NCBI GenBank assembly: GCA_015200025.1
Contig: CP054186.1
Span: 310,001 to 374,000, forward strand
Reading direction: 5' to 3'
Source of the DNA: Phycisphaeraceae bacterium
Lineage (GTDB): Bacteria; Planctomycetota; Phycisphaerae; Phycisphaerales; UBA1924
DNA length: 64,000 nucleotides
The position numbers were made by a program, and so were the translations under genes. The notes beneath the pieces were generated by a model. It was given only the letters and a program-made list of their open reading frames with translations, did no database searches and was not told where the DNA came from. Positions 7,786 to 15,030 of the stretch are shown here, one piece after another; the first letter of the stretch is position 1; each line of letters starts with the position of its first letter.

Positions 7786-9594
7786 TTACGACCGGCGTGC
7801 CTTCCCGAGGCGTGACTTCAGTTGATCGAGCACCACGGCGGCGACGATGGCGGCGCCCATCACCACGCGGAAGTACGAGTTGTCGATGTCGAGGATGACG
7901 ATGGCGTTGGTGATCATCTGGACGAGGATCGCCCCCAGGACCGCCCCCAGCACCGACCCGCGGCCGCCCGAGAGCGAGACCCCGCCGATGACGGCCGCCG
8001 CGATGACGTTGAGTTCGTATCCCTGACCCGCGGCGGGCTCGGCGGCGCCGAGGTAGCCCAGGTACATCGCCGCGGAGAGGCCCGCCAACGCCCCGCAGAG
8101 CGTGAACGCGAGGATCTTGGTCCGCCCGACCGGGACGCCCGCGTACTGGGCGGCGGTCTCGTTGCCCCCGATCGCGAAACACCGCCGCCCGAAGACGGTC
8201 CGGCCCAGCAGCACGAGCCCGGCCAGGGCAACGGCGAGCATGAAGAACACCGGGACGGGGTATATCTGACCCCCGAAGTCCGCCTTGAAGAACCCGGACG
8301 TGAACGACTCGGGGAACCCCGAGATCGTCTGCCCCTTCCCCAGGAGGAAAACGAGCCCCCGGAGGAGTTCCATCATCCCCAGGGTGATGATGAAGGGGTG
8401 GACCCGCAGCCCCACGACCAACGCCCCCGAGACCATGCCGCAGAGCGCGCCGGTCACGACGCACGAGACCAGCCCGATCGTGAGCGAGGCGAGCCGAGGG
8501 ACGTCCGGGTCGGCCTCGCCGACGCCCGAGTATGCGCCGCGGACCGCGGTCACGACGACGGCGGCGAGGACGAGGAACGTGATCGCGGCGAGCGCGAGGG
8601 TCACCAGGCCCGCCCGTGCGACGGTCCGGGCGTGGACCCCGGGCACCCGTGGCGAGGCCAGGCGCATGATCCCCCCGGCGACGACCATCCCCGCGACCGC
8701 GAGGGCGAGCGGCGCGAGCGGGAGCGAGGCCCCGGCGAGCGTGACGGGGGGCAAGCCCGTCTCCCATCGGTGCCGGAGCAGGATCGCGCCGACCGCCGCC
8801 GCGAGCGCGTACACCGAGCCGACCGACAGGTCGATCCCGCCGAGGACGAGGACGAAGGTCATCCCGACGGCCATGACGGCGATGAACGACGCGTCCTTGG
8901 CCAGGAGGACCAGGTTGTCCGGGGCGAGGAACTTATTGACAGGCCGGGTCGTGAGACGGAGTGTGTCCGGGGAGGCGGGAGAGAGGAGCAGGTCGGGCCC
9001 GGCGTTGAGCCGCACGGGCCCCCGAGCGGTATTGACGAGCAGGTTCCCGCTCGGATCAGCGGGAAAGTCCTCGCGGAGCGATTCGATCAGTCCACGGTCG
9101 GACTCGGCGTTGTCGAGGGTCAGGAGACTTCCCTTGCCCGCGGGCTGGGTCGCGACGACGGCTCGTCCCAACCGGATGGCGTTGTTGGGGTCGGCCCCGG
9201 CGACGATCGACGCCTGCCGGCCCTTGCGGAGTTCGCGGGCCGGGGGCGCGAAGCGGACGCGGACGTTCTCGGAAGCGAGCTCGAGGGTGCCGTTGGGGTC
9301 GCGCGGGGCGAGTTGCTCGATCCGGGTGAACGGGAGCGTGCCCGTGGACTCGATCACCAGGACCGACCGCCGCGTCCCGTCGGGCGAGGTCTCGGCCTTC
9401 TCGGAAGTGGTGACGCCCGGCGGGAGGTCGACCGTGGCGGTCGGCCCGGGCTTGGTCCCCGCGAGGAACGCGAGCAGGGCGCCGAACGCGAGGATGACGA
9501 TGATGAGACCGGCCTCGGGCGCGGTGATCCATCGGCGGGTGAGCGAACGCCCGCGGGCGGGAGCGAGGTGGGCCTGTGGGGTGGTTTCAGACAA
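7786..9594 (-). CDS. Ribose-type ABC transporter permease with enlarged N-terminal half
   Basis: 602 residues, against about 320-350 for RbsC-type permeases. The canonical core is present: VGMTFVLVLGGIDLSVGSVYAL (about residues 243-264), HPFIITLGMMELLRG, ETAAQYAGVPV and AAAVIGGVSLSGGRGS. Two regions are extra: about 165 mostly hydrophilic residues between the first membrane segment (about residues 30-50) and the core, and about 100 residues with two added hydrophobic segments after the LSVGS motif. The start is TTG with no clear ribosome site, so the true N-terminus is uncertain. It is the first gene of the sugar operon. Confidence 0.9.
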   Translation of the reverse strand: MSETTPQAHLAPARGRSLTRRWITAPEAGLIIVILAFGALLAFLAGTKPGPTATVDLPPGVTTSEKAETSPDGTRRSVLVIESTGTLPFTRIEQLAPRDPNGTLELASENVRVRFAPPARELRKGRQASIVAGADPNNAIRLGRAVVATQPAGKGSLLTLDNAESDRGLIESLREDFPADPSGNLLVNTARGPVRLNAGPDLLLSPASPDTLRLTTRPVNKFLAPDNLVLLAKDASFIAVMAVGMTFVLVLGGIDLSVGSVYALAAAVGAILLRHRWETGLPPVTLAGASLPLAPLALAVAGMVVAGGIMRLASPRVPGVHARTVARAGLVTLALAAITFLVLAAVVVTAVRGAYSGVGEADPDVPRLASLTIGLVSCVVTGALCGMVSGALVVGLRVHPFIITLGMMELLRGLVFLLGKGQTISGFPESFTSGFFKADFGGQIYPVPVFFMLAVALAGLVLLGRTVFGRRCFAIGGNETAAQYAGVPVGRTKILAFTLCGALAGLSAAMYLGYLGAAEPAAGQGYELNVIAAAVIGGVSLSGGRGSVLGAVLGAILVQMITNAIVILDIDNSYFRVVMGAAIVAAVVLDQLKSRLGKARRS

Positions 9595-9689
9595 TCGGCC
9601 GTCCGGGTGAGAGCGTGCGCGACGCGGGGCTCAGGATACCCGGTGGCCGCCGGGGCCGCACCGGGAGGCGAGGGGGAGCCACGGGCGGC

Positions 9690-10607
9690 TTAGTCGACGG
9701 TCTGGACGAAGTTGGAGCGGTTGCGCCGGAAGGCGTTGATGGAGTTGGGGTACAGGGTCGTATCGGTGCCGAAAAAGACGTCCTGGATCGTCCCGTTGAG
9801 TGTGGCCTGGAAGAGGAACTTGGCGTGCCCGTCCATGAAGACGAACGCGCCGCCGTCGACCCCCCAGGCATCGCCCGGGGCGTACCGGCCCGGGGCGGTG
9901 CGGGCCTGGGTCGCGTTGACGGTGCCCCCCCCGCCGCCGCCGTAGAAGGCGTAGGTGGAGATGTCGGGCCCGTCGGTCTCGTCGCCGAAGAAGGGCGGGG
10001 AGATGGTGAGGGGCTCGTCCTCTTTGAGCCCCGCGATGTACAGGTACGAGATGTTGTACGAGACGACCTCGTCGGCGGACCCCGGGGCTTTGGTCTGCTT
10101 GATCGTGGCCTCGTTGTAGGTGCGTGCGACGGGCGGCTGGTACGGGAGGCCGTAGTAGCGGTCCTCGCGGTCGCCCGGGTTGGCGAGCCATTGGAAGCCG
10201 TCAACGTAGCGGGAGAGCAGCGGGACCTTGTTCCCGTCGGAGTAGGCGGCGTTGTCGGGGTTGCCGGCGCCGCCGCGGAACCCGAAGTCGATCCCGTCGC
10301 CGACCTGGAAGAGCGAGAAGAACCCGGCGAGCCCGCCGTAGACGAACTGCCCGTTGAGCGCCGTGGGGGTCCGGAAGGCCGGGGGGATCGGGACGACGGG
10401 GTACCAGGCCTTGTTATCGCGTGCGTAGAGCGAGCAGACTTGCCCCGCGGATCGGAGGTTGGCGAGGTTCTTGGTGAGCTGCGCGGCGCGCCTCGCCTTG
10501 CCGAGCGCGGGGAGGAGGATCCCGATGAGGAGCGCGATGATGGCGATGACGACGAGGAGCTCGATCAGGGTGAACGCGCGACGATGGGGCGAGGCGGGGC
10601 GGGGCAT
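9690..10607 (-). CDS. Prepilin-type N-terminal cleavage/methylation domain protein (pseudopilin-like)
   Basis: 305 residues. The class III signal [19 protein letters not shown] (about residues 9-27) carries the prepilin peptidase site and the hydrophobic pilin helix. It is followed by [28 protein letters not shown], typical of the large planctomycete pseudopilin families. The C-terminal part contains [14 protein letters not shown], the H-X9-DG-like tail often seen in these proteins. It is presumably processed by a type II secretion/type IV pilus peptidase and assembled in the envelope. AAGGAAGG lies 6 nt before the ATG. It is monocistronic. Confidence 0.9.
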   Translation of the reverse strand: MPRPASPHRRAFTLIELLVVIAIIALLIGILLPALGKARRAAQLTKNLANLRSAGQVCSLYARDNKAWYPVVPIPPAFRTPTALNGQFVYGGLAGFFSLFQVGDGIDFGFRGGAGNPDNAAYSDGNKVPLLSRYVDGFQWLANPGDREDRYYGLPYQPPVARTYNEATIKQTKAPGSADEVVSYNISYLYIAGLKEDEPLTISPPFFGDETDGPDISTYAFYGGGGGGTVNATQARTAPGRYAPGDAWGVDGGAFVFMDGHAKFLFQATLNGTIQDVFFGTDTTLYPNSINAFRRNRSNFVQTVD

Positions 10608-10810
10608 GATGGACCTTCCTTGGTGGGTCGCCTGGGTTCGCCGCGGCGGCGCAGAACGCGCGTCTTGCGGCGAGTTGTTTCAGGAACCGTAACCTATCGG
10701 AGAGCCGCGAGGCGGGTCAAGCACGGTGGAGCGATTCACGTTCGGGATCACCACGCGTTACGGGCGAAACACGCGGGCGTTGCCTTCCTTCGGGTTATCG
10801 AACGATTCGC

Positions 10811-10906
10811 GGAACCGGTTCCAGAGCCCATGGTTCGGGGGATCCCCCGTATCGGCCGCCACCGAAACCGGTTTCTGTCGGCCTGAATCCGTACCCGATC
10901 GGGTAC
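10811..10906. repeat. Regular array of four perfect palindromes
   Basis: Four perfect inverted repeats stand in the 496-bp gap between two divergent genes: GGAACCGGTTCC (10811-10822), CGGGGGATCCCCCG (10836-10849), GAAACCGGTTTC (10864-10875) and GTACCCGATCGGGTAC (10891-10906). Their centres are 26, 27 and 29 bp apart. Units 1 and 3 share the core AACCGGTT. Units 2 and 3 are each followed by a similar TCGGCC segment. Each is a potential operator half-site pair or short hairpin. The rest of the gap (10608-10810, 10907-11103) shows nothing I can name. Confidence 0.85.
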
Positions 10907-11103
10907 GAACTCGATTGAAACGGTGGTAGACTGCATGGGAGGGGTTCGGGGGGGCTTGTCCCCGTCGGGGCGAGCGTCGGTGGAAACACTTCGGTCACGG
11001 AGCCGGCGGGTTGGGCGGTGAAGGCGGCACGCGAGGCGTCCGGCGGTCATTCGGACGCGTGAGAGCGATCGTGGAGCGATCGAAACGTTTCGGAGGAATG
11101 TCG

Positions 11104-13167
11104 ATGAAGATCGAGCGAGTGTCGGCGGCGTTGATGGTGGCGGCGTGCGCGGGGGCGGCGGTGGCGCAACCCACGGTGGACGGGCGCTTGTCGCCGGGCG
11201 AGCTGGAGCTGTATCGGCTCAAGTGGGTCCAGTCCAACCCCACGCAGTTCGGGGACAACGTCCCCGGCGGCGCGTGCAACGAGGCCGACGTGGGCAACCC
11301 CGCCGCCGTCTCCACCGGGCACGAACTGAAGATCCCGCTCTCGCGTCTGGGGAACCCCACCGGCCCGGTCCGGGTGCTCGTGGCGATCGCCAACGGCGGG
11401 CACAGCAGTTTCTCGAACCAGACGCTCCCGGGGCTCCCCGCGGGCACGGCCAACCTCGGCAGCAGCCGGCAGGTTGATTTCACGCAGGTCGTCGGGAACC
11501 AGTTCGTGACGATCCCGGTGGACAACGCCTTCTCGCCCGTGGCCGACGGGACCCGCTCGGTCGGCGAGTACGGCGCGGCCCTGGCCGTGCAGACGAACCG
11601 CACGGGCTTCGGCAACAACACCGACCCCGACGCGGGCGCCGCCAACGGGAGCGAGCTCGACAACCTGCACGGGGTGATCAGCGGCGATTTCCTGCACCTG
11701 TTCATCGGCGGGAACATCGGGTCCGACTTCGGCGCCAAGATCGAGATCTTCATCGATTCGGGCGTCGCCGGCGGGCTCAACCAGCTGACCCAGTTCGCCG
11801 CTCTCCCGGACGTGGACTTCGGCGCCCTGCAGAACATGCAGGGCAACGACGCCTCGCCCGGGCTCCGCTTCGACGCGGGCTTCAGCCTAACGCACTACAT
11901 CACCTACGGCGCGGGCAACAACCCGGTGACGTACTACCCCAACCTCGCCAACGTCGCCGAGGGCTTCGGCGAGTTCCTCGGGTGCAACCAGGCGGGCAAC
12001 GGGTCGGGCATCCTCGCCGGGTGCGGCGCGGCCCCCGACGTCGAGGTCGCGCTCGATAACTCGAACATCGACGGCGTGCCGGGCCGTTGTCCGCCCCCCA
12101 CCGGCGACCGCGACGTCGCCTCGGGCTCCGAGCTCAACAACCTTTATTCGTACATCGATCAGACCAACAACCGGCTCCACCTGTTCATCGGCGGGAACCT
12201 GCAGAACAACTTCAACAAGATCACGCTCTTCTTCGATGTCGCCGAGGGCGGCCAGAACACCCTGACCCAGAACATCGACATCGACTTCGGCGCGCTCCAG
12301 CGCATGGGCGCCAACTTCGAGGGCGACGGGAGCCCGGGCCTGACCTTCGACGCCGACTTCACGGCCGACTACTGGCTCAACATCACCAACGGGAACGACC
12401 CGATCGAGCAGTACACCCACGCCACCGTCATCCGCACCGACGGCCCGCGCCGCGGGTTCAACGGCGAGGCCCTGGACTACGGGACCTTCGAGGGCGGGCC
12501 CAAGGCCCGGATCGTCGACACCGTCCTCGTCAACGACCCGGTCAACTGGGACGGCCGCTTCGGCGACCCCTACAACGAGCGCCTGGACATCCAGGACGGG
12601 TTCGCCGGGAGCATCTTCGCCAACTACGCCCCGCGGCTCGCCGGCGATAGCCTGCTCGTCGACCCCTTCAACCCCGTCGGCACCCCCGGGCTGATCCTCA
12701 ACACCCTCGACAACAGCAACATCGGCGGCGTGACCTCGTCCGCCGCCGACCCCGTCGCCGCCCAGTGCGTCGACACCGGGTACGAGCTGAGCATCGACCT
12801 CGACGAGCTCGGCTGGGACGGGTCCAGCCTGATCAGGGTCGCCGGGATGATCCTCAGCAGCGGGTACGACTTCATGTCCAACCAGGTCCTCGGCGGGCTG
12901 CCCGACGGCACCGGGAACCTCGGGAACACCCGCCAGGTCAACTTCGCCGCCATCGAGGGCGCCCAGTACATCGTCCTCAACCGAGAGGATTGCCCCGCCG
13001 ACTTCAACGGCGACGCGTTCCTCGACTTCTTCGACCTCGACGCGTACATCGCCTGCTTCGAGGGCGAGACCTGCCCCACCGGCAAGTCCCCCGACTTCAA
13101 CGGCGACTGCTTCGTCGACTTCTTCGACCTCGACGCGTTCGTCGAGGCCTTCGAGAACGGCTGCTGA
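11104..13167 (+). CDS. Exported protein with GC-type dockerin-like C-terminus
   Basis: 687 residues from the ATG at 11104, preferred over 11098 because GGAGG then lies 7 nt away. The signal peptide ends near AAVAQ (about residue 20). The body looks duplicated in mirror order: a block with SNQTLPGLPAGTANLGSSRQ near the N-terminus recurs as SNQVLGGLPDGTGNLGNTRQ near the C-terminus. Between them two blocks share LHLFIGGN followed by VDFGAL/IDFGAL. The C-terminus carries two calcium-loop repeats, ADFNGDAFLDFFDLDAYIACF and DFNGDCFVDFFDLDAFVEAF, and ends ENGC. This tail matches the dockerin-type anchoring module of Phycisphaerae surface proteins. The body's function is unknown. Confidence 0.85.
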   Translation: MKIERVSAALMVAACAGAAVAQPTVDGRLSPGELELYRLKWVQSNPTQFGDNVPGGACNEADVGNPAAVSTGHELKIPLSRLGNPTGPVRVLVAIANGGHSSFSNQTLPGLPAGTANLGSSRQVDFTQVVGNQFVTIPVDNAFSPVADGTRSVGEYGAALAVQTNRTGFGNNTDPDAGAANGSELDNLHGVISGDFLHLFIGGNIGSDFGAKIEIFIDSGVAGGLNQLTQFAALPDVDFGALQNMQGNDASPGLRFDAGFSLTHYITYGAGNNPVTYYPNLANVAEGFGEFLGCNQAGNGSGILAGCGAAPDVEVALDNSNIDGVPGRCPPPTGDRDVASGSELNNLYSYIDQTNNRLHLFIGGNLQNNFNKITLFFDVAEGGQNTLTQNIDIDFGALQRMGANFEGDGSPGLTFDADFTADYWLNITNGNDPIEQYTHATVIRTDGPRRGFNGEALDYGTFEGGPKARIVDTVLVNDPVNWDGRFGDPYNERLDIQDGFAGSIFANYAPRLAGDSLLVDPFNPVGTPGLILNTLDNSNIGGVTSSAADPVAAQCVDTGYELSIDLDELGWDGSSLIRVAGMILSSGYDFMSNQVLGGLPDGTGNLGNTRQVNFAAIEGAQYIVLNREDCPADFNGDAFLDFFDLDAYIACFEGETCPTGKSPDFNGDCFVDFFDLDAFVEAFENGC

Positions 13168-13221
13168 GCCGATCCACACCGTCCCCGAGCGAGGGGCGTC
13201 CGACGCCCCCGGCACACTCCG

Positions 13222-13252
13222 AACCCCGGCGCCCTCCGCGCCGGGGTTTTTT
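13222..13252 (+). terminator. Intrinsic terminator after the dockerin gene
   Basis: An 11-bp perfect stem (13222-13232 with 13238-13248), a CCTCC loop and six T (13247-13252). Confidence 0.9.
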
Positions 13253-13428
13253 CATCACCCGCGCCGAACCTCGGTCCGAGAAGTCGCCGAGAACACGCCC
13301 GCCGGCGGAGAGACGCTCGATCTCGGTCGAGTGGGTCGCGCCCCGGCCCGATAGTTCAAGCCGAGGCGCGCCGTGGTGTTCGCGCCTCGTCCTGGATCGG
13401 CCGCCACAGCGGCGGCGGGAGGCGTGGC

Positions 13429-13827
13429 GTGCGTACGGAGCCTTTCGAGAATCGTCGGTGCGAGCCGAGGTACCGCGTCAGCCCGATGTACACCCCGGTC
13501 ACGCTCTGCATGATCGACGGTGCATCGACCTCGGCCGAGGGGCACGCCTACGACCTCTCGGCCAGCGGCATGCAGTTCGAGCTCGACCGGGCCATCGAGC
13601 CCGGGACACCCGTCGCCCTGCAGGTCACCCTCCCCACCGGCGGCGCGATGTGGGACGACCTCGAGAGCAGCCGGAGCCTCATGGTGATCGGGAGCGTGGT
13701 CTGGGCGGACGACAGCGAGCCCGGGCCGGCCCGGATGGCCGTCGCCTTCGAGCGGTTCGTCCGGCTCGGGGATCAGGAACGGCTGGCCCGGCAGCTCGGC
13801 AGCGGGCGGTTCGCCAAGGCCGCGTGA
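13429..13827 (+). CDS. PilZ domain protein
   Basis: 132 residues. It begins FENRRCEPRYRVSP, matching the RxxxR c-di-GMP contact of PilZ domains, and continues with YDLSASGMQFEL, the D/NxSxxG motif. The ending GPARMAVAFERF resembles the conserved last strand. PilZ proteins bind cyclic di-GMP and pass the signal to motility, secretion or polysaccharide machinery. The start is a GTG with GGGAGG 6 nt upstream. No partner gene is adjacent, so its target is unknown. Confidence 0.85.
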   Translation: MRTEPFENRRCEPRYRVSPMYTPVTLCMIDGASTSAEGHAYDLSASGMQFELDRAIEPGTPVALQVTLPTGGAMWDDLESSRSLMVIGSVVWADDSEPGPARMAVAFERFVRLGDQERLARQLGSGRFAKAA

Positions 13828-13896
13828 TCACCCTCACGTCGGGTTCCACAGGCTCGGGGCCGCCGGGGTGATATCTCGGGTATTCTGCCGCCTCGG

Positions 13897-14340
13897 ATGA
13901 CCTTCCGAGCGCCGACGGTGCCGAACGCGTTCCCGCCCGTGATGCGCCGTGGCGTGCGTCGATTGTTGTGGCTCTCGGTGCTGTTCGCGATCCTGGCCTG
14001 CGCGTGGGTCATGCTCCGGAAGCCGATGGGCGTGCCGAGGGGGTACGCGTATCGATACGGGGCGCGGGCGCTGGGGCTCGTGCCGGTCGCGGTGCTGTGG
14101 CCCTGGTGGATGATGACAACACAGCACTTCCGCCGGTCGCTGCGTGAATCGGGCGGCCGGCTCTGCACGCGGTGCGCGTACGACGTGTCGAGGCTGCCCC
14201 TGACGGGGACGTGCCCCGAATGCGGCGGCGCGTACGACGTCGAGCACGACCGGCCGACGTGGGTCACCGTGATGTCGATGTACGGCTTGTCCGTCTCGCC
14301 CATGAAACCCACGGGCGGTCAGCCCAAGAGCCGATCTTGA
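13897..14340 (+). CDS. Small membrane protein with zinc ribbon
   Basis: 147 residues. Two hydrophobic segments (about residues 22-40 and 58-75) are followed by a cytosolic-type zinc ribbon with Cys90, Cys93, Cys106 and Cys109 (CxxC ... CPEC). The layout with CxxCxYDxxxLP...CPECG recurs in many planctomycete membrane proteins of unknown function. The last 35 residues are hydrophilic. ATG start at 13897. The gene ends just before the sigma-factor promoter, so a shared role is not shown. Confidence 0.7.
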   Translation: MTFRAPTVPNAFPPVMRRGVRRLLWLSVLFAILACAWVMLRKPMGVPRGYAYRYGARALGLVPVAVLWPWWMMTTQHFRRSLRESGGRLCTRCAYDVSRLPLTGTCPECGGAYDVEHDRPTWVTVMSMYGLSVSPMKPTGGQPKSRS

Positions 14341-14341
14341 C

Positions 14342-14369
14342 TTGTGGCTCGGGAAATGTCTGGTATGCT
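14342..14369 (+). promoter_or_regulatory. Promoter of the sigma-factor/kinase pair
   Basis: TTGTGG (14342-14347), a 16-bp spacer and TATGCT (14364-14369) preceded by TG, giving an extended -10. The predicted start near 14376 lies upstream of the ATG at 14404 but downstream of an alternative GTG at 14344, which favours the shorter protein. Confidence 0.5.
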
Positions 14370-14403
14370 TGCGGGCTGGGGTGTGGCGGACGGACGCATT
14401 GCC

Positions 14404-15030
14404 ATGGCGGACCTCCCGCTGACGACCACGCTCTTGCTCGATCGCCTCCGGCGGACGTGGGAGGGCGGAGAATCGGCGTGGGCGGAGATCGACGCGAGGT
14501 ACCGCCCGGTGCTGATCGGTTTTACCCGCTCGCTCGGGCTGAGCGAGGCGGACGCCGAGGACGCGGCCCAGTGGACACTGGCGGAGTTCTCGCGGGGGCT
14601 TCGCGGCGGGCAATACGAGCGAGGGAAAGGCCGGCTCCGGTCCTGGGTCATGGGGATCGCCCGGCACCGCGTGGAGATGATCAGGCGGTCCGTGGGGCGA
14701 AGGCCGGAGAACAAGAAGGTTGGTGGCTCGGGCGGGGTCTCGCCGATCGAGGAGCGGGAGACGCCGGACGCCGAGGGCATGGAGGCGATCTGGGACCGTG
14801 AGGTCGAGCGAGCGGTGTTCGAGGAGGCGTGGCGTCGGGTGCAGGGCCGGTTCGCGCCCGAGTCCTTGCGGGCGTTCGAGCTGGTCGCGATGCGGGGGGC
14901 GTCGTCCGCGGCGGCGGCGGCCGAGTGCGGCATGAACTTCGAAGCACTCTACATGGCCAAATCGCGTGTGACCAAGGCGCTCCGCGAGATCGCGGCGGAC
15001 CTGACGCGGCGCTACGGCGACGACGAATGA
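14404..15030 (+). CDS. ECF-like RNA polymerase sigma factor
   Basis: 208 residues from the ATG at 14404. Region 2 shows RYRPVLIGFTRSLGLSEADAEDAAQWTLAEF and then WVMGIARHRVEMIRR, the -10 recognition part. Region 4 is FELVAMRGASSAAAAAECGMN followed by FEALYMAKSRVTKALREI. This is the planctomycete type of extracytoplasmic-function sigma factor that is encoded with a Ser/Thr kinase. The stop overlaps the kinase start (ATGA), so the two are translationally coupled and probably act as one signalling unit. Target promoters are unknown. Confidence 0.85.
   Translation: MADLPLTTTLLLDRLRRTWEGGESAWAEIDARYRPVLIGFTRSLGLSEADAEDAAQWTLAEFSRGLRGGQYERGKGRLRSWVMGIARHRVEMIRRSVGRRPENKKVGGSGGVSPIEERETPDAEGMEAIWDREVERAVFEEAWRRVQGRFAPESLRAFELVAMRGASSAAAAAECGMNFEALYMAKSRVTKALREIAADLTRRYGDDE

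Noticed and set aside
7658..8767. Long N-terminal extension of the sugar-binding protein
   Set aside because: It overlaps the permease gene in another frame; the signal peptide and ribosome site are at 7657.
14344..14403. GTG start for the sigma factor
   Set aside because: The likely transcription start near 14376 lies downstream of it.
14829..15026. Upstream extension of the kinase into the sigma gene
   Set aside because: Overlaps the sigma-factor region 4; the ATGA overlap at 15027 is the natural start.
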